DNA of 64,000 bases from JBEVOS01 sp964563395 (GTDB lineage: Bacteria > Pseudomonadota > Alphaproteobacteria > Caulobacterales > Aquidulcibacteraceae): assembly GCA_964563395.1 (NCBI GenBank), contig CAZLWK010000001.1, positions 62,001-126,000 of the forward strand, written 5' to 3'. Numbering within the stretch: position 1 is the stretch's first letter; each line of letters opens with the position of its first letter. The position numbers and the translations under genes are program-made. Below are positions 15,515 to 24,068 of the stretch, piece by piece. The notes below the pieces were generated by a model, which saw only the letters and a program-made list of their open reading frames with translations, searched no databases and was not told the origin of the DNA.

Positions 15515-15822
15515 AGCATTTCCTGCTGATCTACGACTATCGCGACGATTACATGGACGCGCGCACGGCGCTGCGCCCAGCCCATTTGAAGCTGGCTTAC
15601 GCCGCGCTGGACGCCGGCGAAATGGTTCTGGCGGGTGCGTTTCCCGATGCGCCTTATGGCGGGGTGCTGGTGTTTCAAGGCGAGGGGCCGGAAGTGGCGG
15701 AGAAATTCGCCAGGGCCGACCCCTATGTGCGCAACGGTCTCGTCACCCGCTGGCAGGTGCGCGAATGGACCACGGTGGTCGGCGCGCTCGCGCTCAATCC
15801 GGTGGCGCGCCCTGTGGATTAA
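15511..15822 (+). CDS. YciI-like protein inserted in the nuo operon
   Basis: A 103-residue protein of the YciI/ferredoxin-like dimeric barrel group: an MKHFLLIYDYRDDYMDAR start, RPAHLKLAYAALDAGEMVLAGAF, an ADPYVRNGLVTRWQVREW segment and a short tail. The His-Asp pair proposed as active site in YciI is partly visible (RPAHL, ADPYV). The reaction is unknown. It follows the DUF3291 gene with a 4-base overlap and precedes nuoG by 158 bases. Confidence 0.85.
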   Translation: MKHFLLIYDYRDDYMDARTALRPAHLKLAYAALDAGEMVLAGAFPDAPYGGVLVFQGEGPEVAEKFARADPYVRNGLVTRWQVREWTTVVGALALNPVARPVD

Positions 15823-15904
15823 GGCGTTTCGCCGCACTGCACGCGTGCAAGCGGTTGGGATTGCGGCTCAAAGTCGGGACCCATTGATTTAGGCTGCGGA
15901 ATGA

Positions 15905-15938
15905 GCCGCCGCCGCGCCTGCTCGCCTCTTGCGGCGGC
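15905..15938 (+). other. GC-rich inverted repeat before nuoG
   Basis: GCCGCCGC (15905-15912) pairs with GCGGCGGC (15931-15938) in the 158-base gap between the YciI-like gene and nuoG. There is no T tract, so it may be an mRNA processing or stabilising hairpin rather than a terminator. Nothing else stands out in this gap. Confidence 0.3.
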
Positions 15939-15980
15939 GCAATAAATCGGCCACCACCACGCCCAATTTGGATCGAGGCG

Positions 15981-18053
15981 ATGACGAAGATTCTCGTCGA
16001 CGGTGCGGAGATCGACGTCCCGCCGGATTTTACGTTGCTCCAGGCCTGCGAAGCGGCCGGCGCCGAGATTCCGCGCTTCTGTTACCATGAGCGCTTGTCG
16101 ATCGCCGGCAATTGCCGGATGTGCCTCATTGAGGTGAAGGTGGGCGGGCGGCCCGGCCCAAAGCCCGTGGCGTCCTGCGCGCAGCAAGTCCGCGATCTGC
16201 CGCCGCCGCGCGAGGACATGCTCAACGAGCTCGTGACGAAGAGCCCCGCCGTCAAGAAGGCGCGCAACGGGGTGATGGAATTCCTGTTGCTCAATCATCC
16301 CCTCGATTGCCCGATCTGCGATCAGGGCGGGGAGTGCGATTTGCAGGATCAAGCGGTGGCCTTTGGCCGCGGCGGCTCGCGCTATGAGGAGAATAAGCGC
16401 GCGGTCGAAGAGAAATTCATGGGGCCGCTGGTCAAGACGGTGATGACGCGCTGCATCCAGTGCACGAGGTGCGTGCGCTTCGTGACGGAGATCGCGGGCG
16501 TGCCCGAAATCGGCGCCACGGGCCGTGGCGAGGACATGGAGATCACCACCTATCTCGAAGCCGCGCTGACGAGCGAATTGTCGGCCAATGTGATCGATCT
16601 TTGCCCCGTCGGCGCACTCACCTCCAAACCCTATGCGTTCAACGCCCGGCCCTGGGAGCTAAAAAAGACCGAGGGCGTGGACGTGATGGATGCGCTCGGC
16701 TCGAACATCCGCATCGATGCGCGCGGCGATGAAGTCTTGCGCGTGCTGCCGCGCGTGAACGACGAGATCAACGAGGAATGGATCTCCGACAAGACGCGCT
16801 ACGCCGTCGACGGCTTGCGCCGTCAGCGTTTGGACCGTCCTTATATCCGCGAGAACGGCAAGCTGCGCGCCGTCACGTGGCCCGAGGCGCTTGAGGCGAC
16901 GGCGAAGGCGCTGTCGAAGGATCCGCGCAAGATCGGCGCGCTCGCCGGCGATCTCGCCTGCGCCGAAAGCATGAAGGCGACGCTCGATTTGTTCCGCGCG
17001 CTCGGCTCGCCCAATCTCGATTGCCGGGTGGACGGCGCCAAGATCGGCGGCGGCCCACGCCAAGGCTATCTGTTCAATTCCACCATCGCAGGCATCGAGG
17101 ACGCCGACGTTCTCCTGCTCATAGGGACCAATCCACGGCTTGAGGCGCCCATCCTCAATGCGCGCATCCGCAAGGCATGGCTGCGGGGCGGATTGCGTGT
17201 GGGCCTGATCGGCGCGCCGGCCGATCTCACCTACGCCTATGAGCATCTGGGCGAATGCGCAGATACGCTTTCGCGCCTACCTGAGGGCTTCGCCGATGCG
17301 CTGGCGCGCGCGGAACGCCCGATGGTCGTGCTCGGCATGGGCGCGTTGGCGCGCGCCGACGGCGCCGCCATCCTCCGCCGCGCGGGCGCGCTCGCCAAAT
17401 CCGTTGAAGGCTGGAACGGCTTCAACGTGCTGCACATGGCCGCCGCGCGTGTCGGCGGGCTCGATCTCGGCTTCCTGCCGGGCGAAGGCGGACAGGACGC
17501 GCCCACGATGCTCGCGGGCGGACTTGAGACGCTGTTTTTGCTCGGCGTGGATGAGGCCGCGCTGCCGAAGGACGGCACGATCATCTATCTCGGCAGCCAT
17601 GGCGATGCCGGCGCCCACCGCGCCGACATCATCCTCCCCGCCGCCGCCTACACGGAAAAGAACGCCACATGGGTGAATACGGAAGGCCGCGTGCAATATA
17701 GCGCCCGCGCCGCCTTTCCGAAGGGCGAGGCGCGCGAGGATTGGACCATTTTGCGCGCGCTGTCCGCGCTTTTGGGCAAGACGTTGCCTTATGACGACCT
17801 CGCCGGATTGCGCGCGCGCATGATTTCCGATCATCCGAGTTTCGGGCAGGTCGATTACGCGCCCGGCGCGATGGACGCGGCGCTCTTCGATCCGGGCGCG
17901 CTTGGCGTTGAGGGCGCCTTGTCGACCGCGCCGCTCACGAGCCCGATCGTGGACTTTTATTTCACCAATCCGATCGCGCGCGCGTCGCGCACCATGGCGG
18001 AATGCTCCGCGCTGGCGGCGTCGCGGCGCGCGATGAAGGTGGCCGCCGAATGA
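15981..18053 (+). CDS. nuoG: NADH-quinone oxidoreductase subunit G
   Basis: A 690-residue 75 kDa-family subunit. The N-terminal ferredoxin domain carries FCYHERLSIAGNCRMCLIEV (cluster N1b), then the HPLDCPICDQGGECDLQ segment (N5 region) and CIQCTRCVRF with NVIDLCPVGAL (N4). The rest is a molybdopterin-oxidoreductase-like domain without cofactor. The extra N7 cysteines of the E. coli type are not evident and the length matches the alphaproteobacterial short form. GAGG precedes the ATG. The stop overlaps nuoH by ATGA. Confidence 0.98.
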   Translation: MTKILVDGAEIDVPPDFTLLQACEAAGAEIPRFCYHERLSIAGNCRMCLIEVKVGGRPGPKPVASCAQQVRDLPPPREDMLNELVTKSPAVKKARNGVMEFLLLNHPLDCPICDQGGECDLQDQAVAFGRGGSRYEENKRAVEEKFMGPLVKTVMTRCIQCTRCVRFVTEIAGVPEIGATGRGEDMEITTYLEAALTSELSANVIDLCPVGALTSKPYAFNARPWELKKTEGVDVMDALGSNIRIDARGDEVLRVLPRVNDEINEEWISDKTRYAVDGLRRQRLDRPYIRENGKLRAVTWPEALEATAKALSKDPRKIGALAGDLACAESMKATLDLFRALGSPNLDCRVDGAKIGGGPRQGYLFNSTIAGIEDADVLLLIGTNPRLEAPILNARIRKAWLRGGLRVGLIGAPADLTYAYEHLGECADTLSRLPEGFADALARAERPMVVLGMGALARADGAAILRRAGALAKSVEGWNGFNVLHMAAARVGGLDLGFLPGEGGQDAPTMLAGGLETLFLLGVDEAALPKDGTIIYLGSHGDAGAHRADIILPAAAYTEKNATWVNTEGRVQYSARAAFPKGEAREDWTILRALSALLGKTLPYDDLAGLRARMISDHPSFGQVDYAPGAMDAALFDPGALGVEGALSTAPLTSPIVDFYFTNPIARASRTMAECSALAASRRAMKVAAE

Positions 18054-19087
18054 GCGATCTCATCCGCGATTGGGGCCCGATCTGGGGATTTTGGGGCGGC
18101 GTTGGGCAAATCCTGCTCATCACCGTCATGCTGCTCTTGTCGCTCGCCTTTCTGCTCTTGTTCGACCGCAAGGTCTGGGCGGCGGTGATGATGCGGAAGG
18201 GGCCGAACGTCGTGGGCCCCTTCGGCCTGCTGCAGAGCTTCGCCGATCTCTTCAAGTTCGTGTTCAAGGAGATCGTGATCCCGGCCGGGGCGAACAAGAC
18301 GGTGTTCATCCTCGCGCCGCTGATCACGTTCACGCTCGCCTTGGCGGCCTATGCGGTGGTGCCGTTCGCGCCGGGCTGGGTAATTTCGGACATCAATGTC
18401 GGCATCCTCTACCTGTTCGCGATCTCCTCGCTCGGCGTCTATGGCATCATCATGGGCGGGTGGGCGTCGAACTCGAAATATCCGTTCCTCGGCGCGCTGC
18501 GCAGCGCGGCGCAGATGGTGAGCTATGAGGTCTCCATCGGCTTCGTGATCATCACCGTGCTGTTGCTGGTGGGCTCGCTCAATCTCACCACCATCGTGGA
18601 GAACCAGCGCGAAGGCATTTGGGCCTGGCACGCCTTCGCTTGGCCGACCGTCTTCGTCATGTTCCCGATGTTCGTGATCTTCTTCGTCTCGGCGCTGGCG
18701 GAAACGAACCGTCCGCCCTTCGATCTGCCGGAAGCGGAGTCCGAATTGGTGGCGGGCTATCAGGTCGAGTATTCGTCCACGCCGTACCTGCTGTTCATGA
18801 TCGGCGAATATCTCGCGATCGTGCTGATGTGCGCGCTGATTTCGTTGTTGTTCCTTGGCGGGTGGCATCTGCCCTGGGGGCCGGTGGACAATCCGTTCCT
18901 CGGCTTCCTCGTCTTCTACGCCAAGATCTGGATCATCTTCTTCATGTTCGCGATGGTGAAGGCGATCGTGCCGCGCTACCGCTACGATCAGCTGATGCGG
19001 CTGGGCTGGAAAATCTTCCTGCCGACCTCTCTTGTCGCGGTCGTGCTCATCGCCGCCTATGTCACCTTCCATGGAAGGGGCGCTTGA
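18050..19087 (+). CDS. nuoH: NADH-quinone oxidoreductase subunit H
   Basis: A 345-residue membrane subunit with about eight helices, joining the quinone site to the proton-pumping arm. It shows FDRKVWAAVMMRKGPNVVGP, KEIVIPAGAN and the conserved acidic loop AETNRPPFDLPEAESELVAG. ATG 18050 is in an ATGA overlap with nuoG; an upstream start at 18002 is not needed. It overlaps nuoI by one base (TGATG). Confidence 0.98.
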   Translation: MSDLIRDWGPIWGFWGGVGQILLITVMLLLSLAFLLLFDRKVWAAVMMRKGPNVVGPFGLLQSFADLFKFVFKEIVIPAGANKTVFILAPLITFTLALAAYAVVPFAPGWVISDINVGILYLFAISSLGVYGIIMGGWASNSKYPFLGALRSAAQMVSYEVSIGFVIITVLLLVGSLNLTTIVENQREGIWAWHAFAWPTVFVMFPMFVIFFVSALAETNRPPFDLPEAESELVAGYQVEYSSTPYLLFMIGEYLAIVLMCALISLLFLGGWHLPWGPVDNPFLGFLVFYAKIWIIFFMFAMVKAIVPRYRYDQLMRLGWKIFLPTSLVAVVLIAAYVTFHGRGA

Positions 19088-19572
19088 TGGGCATTCTTCA
19101 AGCTGCGCGCGGCGCGCTCATGCTCGATTTCATCGGCGGCTTCGCCGTGGGCATGAAGAAGTTCATGGGCCGCAAGGTCACCATCAATTACCCCTTCGAG
19201 AAGGGGCCGCTTTCGCCGCGCTTTCGCGGCGAGCACGCGCTGCGCCGCTATCCCAATGGCGAGGAGCGCTGCATCGCCTGCAAGCTCTGCGAGGCGATTT
19301 GCCCGGCGCAGGCCATCACCATCGAGGCCGAGCCTCGGGCGGACGGTTCGCGGCGCACCACGCGTTATGACATCGACATGGTCAAATGCATCTATTGCGG
19401 CTTCTGCCAGGAGGCGTGCCCGGTGGATGCGATCGTGGAGGGGCCGAACTTCGAATTCGCCGTCGAAACGCGTGAGGAGCTCTATTACGACAAGGAGCGC
19501 CTGCTCGCGAACGGGGACCGCTGGGAGCGCGAGATCGCAAAAAATCTCGAACTCGACGCACCGTATCGGTAG
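19087..19572 (+). CDS. nuoI: NADH-quinone oxidoreductase subunit I
   Basis: A 161-residue 23 kDa-family subunit with two [4Fe-4S] clusters, N6a and N6b, shown by CIACKLCEAICPAQAI and CIYCGFCQEACPVDAI. An N-terminal amphipathic/hydrophobic segment contacts the membrane arm. AAGGGG lies before the ATG inside nuoH. Length and motifs are those of the family. Confidence 0.98.
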   Translation: MGILQAARGALMLDFIGGFAVGMKKFMGRKVTINYPFEKGPLSPRFRGEHALRRYPNGEERCIACKLCEAICPAQAITIEAEPRADGSRRTTRYDIDMVKCIYCGFCQEACPVDAIVEGPNFEFAVETREELYYDKERLLANGDRWEREIAKNLELDAPYR

Positions 19573-19590
19573 AGGGGCGGGGGCAGGGGC

Positions 19591-20202
19591 ATGATCGGGG
19601 CAATCGCCTTCTACGCGCTCGCGGCCGTGGCCGTGGCCGCCGCGTTCGCGGTGATCAGCGCACGCAATCCCGTGCATTCTGTTTTGTTTTTGATCCTCAC
19701 CTTCTTCAGCGCGGCGGGCCTCTTCGTGCTGCTGGGCGCCGAGTTTTTGGCGATGCTGCTCGTGGTCGTCTATGTCGGGGCGGTCGCGGTCTTGTTCCTG
19801 TTCGTGGTGATGATGCTTGACGTCGATTTCGTCGAGCTAAAGCAGGGCTTTCTGAATTATCTGCCCGTCGGCGCGCTCGTCGCGCTGGCGCTGCTCGCCG
19901 AACTCGTGCTCGTTGCGTCCGCGGCGATGAGCGCCCCTGGACGCGCGAGCGCGCCCAGCGTGCCCGCCGCCAGCGAAGGGCTCACCAACGCCGAAGCGAT
20001 CGGGCGGGTGCTCTACACCGATTACATCGTGCTCTTTCAGTTGGCCGGGCTTGTGCTTTTCGTGGCGATGGTCGGCGCGATCGTGCTCACCTTGCGCCAT
20101 CGTCCCGGTGTGCGTCGTCAGAACGTCGCCGCGCAGGTCGGCCGCAAACGGGCCGATGGCGTGGAATTGAAGGATGTGCGCCCGGGCGAGGGGCTGGGGT
20201 GA
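19591..20202 (+). CDS. nuoJ: NADH-quinone oxidoreductase subunit J
   Basis: A 203-residue membrane subunit with five predicted helices. Family signatures are NPVHSVLFLILTFFSAAGLFVLLGAEFLA (first part) and VVYVGAVAVLFLFVVMML, which includes the helix with the pi-bulge near the quinone-coupling region, and a late helix ending LRHRPGVRRQ. The purine-rich GGGGCAGGGG lies before the ATG. It overlaps nuoK by TGATG. Confidence 0.97.
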   Translation: MIGAIAFYALAAVAVAAAFAVISARNPVHSVLFLILTFFSAAGLFVLLGAEFLAMLLVVVYVGAVAVLFLFVVMMLDVDFVELKQGFLNYLPVGALVALALLAELVLVASAAMSAPGRASAPSVPAASEGLTNAEAIGRVLYTDYIVLFQLAGLVLFVAMVGAIVLTLRHRPGVRRQNVAAQVGRKRADGVELKDVRPGEGLG

Positions 20203-20510
20203 TGGAGATCGGCCTTCCCCATTATCTCTTTGTGGCCGCTGCGCTCTTCACGATCGGCGTGTTCGGCATCTTCGTGAACCGTAAGAACGTCATCATCATC
20301 TTGATGTCGATCGAGCTGATCCTCCTGGCCGTGAACATCAATCTGGTGGCGTTCTCCAGCTTCCTGGGCGATCTGCAGGGTCAGATTTTCGCGCTGATGG
20401 TGCTCACAGTCGCGGCCGCGGAGGCCGCGATCGGGCTCGCCATTCTCGTCACCTATTTCCGCAACCGCGGCGGCATCGCGGTTGAGGACATCAATCTGAT
20501 GAAGGGCTAG
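20202..20510 (+). CDS. nuoK: NADH-quinone oxidoreductase subunit K
   Basis: A 102-residue subunit with three membrane helices and the two buried glutamates of the family (MSIELILLAVNIN and TVAAAEAAIGLAI). It is homologous to MrpC antiporter subunits. ATG 20202 was chosen; GTG 20199 would add one residue. It ends 4 bases before the nuoL start. Confidence 0.97.
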   Translation: MEIGLPHYLFVAAALFTIGVFGIFVNRKNVIIILMSIELILLAVNINLVAFSSFLGDLQGQIFALMVLTVAAAEAAIGLAILVTYFRNRGGIAVEDINLMKG

Positions 20511-20514
20511 GAAA

Positions 20515-22584
20515 GTGGCTTTCCACTACGAAGTCCTCATCGTCCTTCTGCCGCTCTTCGCATCGGCGATCGCGGGCCTGCTGCAAAAGCAGATCGGCGA
20601 CAGGGCCGCGATGGCGTTGACCACCGGATCGGTGGGCGTGGCGCTGGCGCTGTCGATCTATACGTTCATCACCTTCGTCTGGGGCGGCGCGCCCGAGCGC
20701 GTGATCGAGCTCTTCCGCTTCATCGATGTGGCGGGCTTTTCCTCCACCTGGTCGGTGGCGATCAACACGCTCTCCGTGGTCATGCTCGTCGTGGTCACGA
20801 GCGTGTCCTTCCTGGTGCACGTCTATTCGATCGGCTACATGGCCGATGATCCGCACCGGGCGCGATTTTTCTCGTACCTATCGTTCTTCACCTTCGCGAT
20901 GCTGTCGCTGGTGACGGCCAATGATCTCTTGCAGCTCTTCTTCGGCTGGGAGGGCGTCGGCGTTGCGTCCTATCTGCTGATCGGGTTTTGGTACGAGAAG
21001 CGCTCCGCCAACGACGCGGCGATCAAGGCGTTCGTCGTCAATCGCGTCGGCGATTTCGGGTTCGCGCTCGGCATCATGGCGGCCTATTTCGCCTATGGCT
21101 CGATCCGCTTCGAAGACATTTTCCACGCGATCGAGGCGCAACCGCATCTGATGCTCGGCGTGGGCGCCTTGACCGCGCCCGCGACGGAGGTGGTCGCGGT
21201 TCTCCTGTTCATCGGGGCGATGGGCAAGAGCGCGCAATTCTTTCTGCACGTTTGGCTGCCGGATGCGATGGAGGGCCCCACGCCGGTCTCGGCGCTCATT
21301 CACGCCGCGACGATGGTGACGGCGGGCGTCTTCATGGTCTGCCGCATGTCCGAATTGTTCGAGCATGCGCCGATCGCCGCCGGCATCGTGACTCTGGTGG
21401 GGGCGGTTACGGCCTTGTTCGCGGCGACGGTCGGCCTCGCTCAGAACGACATCAAACGTGTCGTGGCCTATTCCACGTGCTCGCAGCTGGGCTACATGTT
21501 CTTCGCGGCGGGCTCAGGCGCCTATGGCGCGGCCATGTTTCACTTGTTCACACACGCTTTCTTCAAGGCGCTGCTCTTCCTGGGGGCGGGGTCGGTGATT
21601 CACGGCCTCCATCATGAGCAGGACATGCGCAACATGGGCGGCGTGCGCAAACCCATGACGATCACGTGGGCGATGATGCTGATCGGCACTTTGGCGCTGA
21701 TCGGATTTGGCCTGCCGATCGAAGGGTTCAAGCTCGGCTTCGCCGGCTTCTATTCGAAGGACGCGGCGATCGAGGCGGCTTATGCGGCGGGCGAGGCGGG
21801 CCGCTTGTTTGGCATGTTCGCCTTCTGGTGCGGCATCGCGGCGGCGCTGCTCACCAGCTTCTATTCCTGGCGACTGCTGTTCATGACGTTCGAAGGCGCC
21901 TATCGCGGCGCGGCGCACAGCCACGGGCACGGCGCGCACGGGGACGATCATGCGCACGACGCCCACGGCGAGGCGCACGCGTACGAGTCGCCCGCCGGCA
22001 AGGGTGGCGGAGCGCCCGCCCATGAATCGCCGATGATCATGCTCGCCCCGTTGTTCGTGCTGGCGTTCGGCGCGGTGTTCGCGGGCGCGGCCTTCTACCC
22101 TTATTTCATCGGCGAATTGGCGACGCCGTTCTGGCGCGAGATCATTCACCTGCCGCATGGCGGGCATCATCATTTTCCAGATTGGGTGATTTGGGCGCCG
22201 CTCGCCGTCACCGGGCTCGGCTTCGTGCTTGCGGTGTTCTTCTATCTTTGGAATGCGGGCCTTGGCGCGCGCATCGCGGCCGCGGGGGGACCGCTCCACG
22301 GCTTCCTCTACAACAAATGGTTCTTCGACGAGATCTACGATTTCATCTTCGTCAAAGGCGCGCGTGCTCTGGGCGATCTCTTCTGGAAGCAGGGCGATCA
22401 GAAGGTGATCGATGGTCTTGGGCCGAATGGCTTCGCCGCGGCGGCGCGCTTCGGCGGGCGTCAATTGCGCCGTCTGCAGAGCGGCCTCGTCTATCATTAT
22501 AGCTTCCTGATGCTCGCGGCCGCCGTCGCCTTTGGCGCTTACGCGCTGTGGGCGGGGGCTAATCCGGCGGGAGCGGCGCCATGA
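20515..22584 (+). CDS. nuoL: NADH-quinone oxidoreductase subunit L
   Basis: A 689-residue antiporter-like subunit, the distal proton pump with the long lateral helix. Conserved segments include LFFGWEGVGVASYLLIGFWY (TM5 glutamate), FLHVWLPDAMEGPTPVSALIHAATMV (TM7-8 lysine region, in part), and AYSTCSQLGYMF. It starts with GTG 20515. Between about residues 463 and 505 is a histidine-rich cytoplasmic loop (HSHGHGAHGDDHAHDAHGE). It overlaps nuoM by ATGA. Confidence 0.97.
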   Translation: MAFHYEVLIVLLPLFASAIAGLLQKQIGDRAAMALTTGSVGVALALSIYTFITFVWGGAPERVIELFRFIDVAGFSSTWSVAINTLSVVMLVVVTSVSFLVHVYSIGYMADDPHRARFFSYLSFFTFAMLSLVTANDLLQLFFGWEGVGVASYLLIGFWYEKRSANDAAIKAFVVNRVGDFGFALGIMAAYFAYGSIRFEDIFHAIEAQPHLMLGVGALTAPATEVVAVLLFIGAMGKSAQFFLHVWLPDAMEGPTPVSALIHAATMVTAGVFMVCRMSELFEHAPIAAGIVTLVGAVTALFAATVGLAQNDIKRVVAYSTCSQLGYMFFAAGSGAYGAAMFHLFTHAFFKALLFLGAGSVIHGLHHEQDMRNMGGVRKPMTITWAMMLIGTLALIGFGLPIEGFKLGFAGFYSKDAAIEAAYAAGEAGRLFGMFAFWCGIAAALLTSFYSWRLLFMTFEGAYRGAAHSHGHGAHGDDHAHDAHGEAHAYESPAGKGGGAPAHESPMIMLAPLFVLAFGAVFAGAAFYPYFIGELATPFWREIIHLPHGGHHHFPDWVIWAPLAVTGLGFVLAVFFYLWNAGLGARIAAAGGPLHGFLYNKWFFDEIYDFIFVKGARALGDLFWKQGDQKVIDGLGPNGFAAAARFGGRQLRRLQSGLVYHYSFLMLAAAVAFGAYALWAGANPAGAAP

Positions 22585-24068
22585 ACGGCGTGCCGCTTCT
22601 CTCCATCGTGACGTTCTTGCCTCTGGCGGGCGCGGCTTTGATCCTTGCGGCGCGCTGGTCCGCCGCGGGGCAAAATCCCGGGCTCGACCGCGGCGTGCGC
22701 CTCATCACGCTGGGCGTCACGATCGCCACTTTCGTGGTCTCGCTCGTTCTGTTCGCGAATTTCGATCCGCAGGCGCCGGGATATCAATTCGTCGAGTACG
22801 TCCCTTGGGCGTTCGGCACGGCCTATCATGTGGGCGTGGACGGCCTATCGCTGTCGCTCATTCTGCTGACCACCTTCCTGATGCCGATCTGCATTCTGGC
22901 CAGCCGCGCGATCGAGCGGCAGGTCACGTCTTACATGATCCTCTTCCTGGTGCTCGAGACGCTGATGATCGGCGTCTTCACCGCGCTCGATCTCGTTCTC
23001 TTTTATTTGTTCTTCGAAGGCGGCCTCATCCCGATGTTCATCTTGATCGGGGTGTGGGGCGGTGCGAACCGCCTCTACGCCGCGTTCAAGTTTTTTCTCT
23101 ACACCTTCCTCGGCTCGATCCTGATGCTCGTCGCCATCGTGGCGATGATCTTGACGGCGGGCACGTCGAGCATCCCAGCGCTGACGGACTATGCGTTCGA
23201 TCCGGCGTTGCAGACTTGGCTGTGGCTTGCCTTCTTCGCGTCTTTCGCGGTGAAGATGCCGATGTGGCCGGTCCATACCTGGCTTCCGGACGCGCACGTC
23301 GAGGCGCCGACGGCGGGCTCCGTCGTGCTGGCCGCGATCCTCCTCAAGATGGGCGGCTATGGGTTCCTGCGGTTCTCGTTGCCCATGTTCCCCGATGCGA
23401 GCGCCTATTTCACGCCGCTCGTGTTCGCGCTTAGCGTCGTCGCCATTCTTTACGCCTCGCTCGTCGCGTTCCGGCAGACGGATATCAAGAAGCTCATCGC
23501 TTATTCCTCAGTGGCGCACATGGGCTTCGTCACGATTGGGATCTTTTCCGGCACGATGCAGGGCGTGCAGGGCGCGATCTATCAGATGCTGTCCCACGGC
23601 GTGATTTCCGGCGCGCTCTTCCTGTGCGTGGGCGTCATTTATGACCGGATGCACACCCGTGAGATCGCCTTCTATGGCGGGCTTGTGCATCGCATGCCGG
23701 TCTATGCGGCGATCTTCCTCCTGTTCACGATGGGCAATGTGGGCCTGCCCGGAACAAGCGGGTTTCCCGGCGAAATCCTCACTATGGTGGGCGCGTTCCA
23801 GATCAATGCCTGGGTGGCGGCCGGCGCGGCGGGCGGCGTGATCCTCTCGGCTGTCTATGCGTTGACGCTGTATCGCAAGGTCGCCTTCGGCACACTCGAC
23901 AATCCCAAACTCGCCGACATTCACGATCTCGACGGCCGCGAATGGCTGTTCTTCGTCCCGCTCGTGATCGCCACTTTGGTCATGGGGATCGCGCCATCCC
24001 TCATTCTCGATTTCACGCGCGTGTCGGCTGAAGCGGTGGTCGCCGCATTCGGAAGGGCCGCGCTATGA
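22581..24068 (+). CDS. nuoM: NADH-quinone oxidoreductase subunit M
   Basis: A 495-residue antiporter-like proton-pumping subunit with about 14 helices. Diagnostic segments are FYLFFEGGLIPMFILIGVWG with the TM5 glutamate, MPMWPVHTWLPDAHVEAPTA and KKLIAYSSVAHMGFV. Length and motif order are normal. Coupled by ATGA overlaps to nuoL and nuoN. Confidence 0.98.
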   Translation: MNGVPLLSIVTFLPLAGAALILAARWSAAGQNPGLDRGVRLITLGVTIATFVVSLVLFANFDPQAPGYQFVEYVPWAFGTAYHVGVDGLSLSLILLTTFLMPICILASRAIERQVTSYMILFLVLETLMIGVFTALDLVLFYLFFEGGLIPMFILIGVWGGANRLYAAFKFFLYTFLGSILMLVAIVAMILTAGTSSIPALTDYAFDPALQTWLWLAFFASFAVKMPMWPVHTWLPDAHVEAPTAGSVVLAAILLKMGGYGFLRFSLPMFPDASAYFTPLVFALSVVAILYASLVAFRQTDIKKLIAYSSVAHMGFVTIGIFSGTMQGVQGAIYQMLSHGVISGALFLCVGVIYDRMHTREIAFYGGLVHRMPVYAAIFLLFTMGNVGLPGTSGFPGEILTMVGAFQINAWVAAGAAGGVILSAVYALTLYRKVAFGTLDNPKLADIHDLDGREWLFFVPLVIATLVMGIAPSLILDFTRVSAEAVVAAFGRAAL

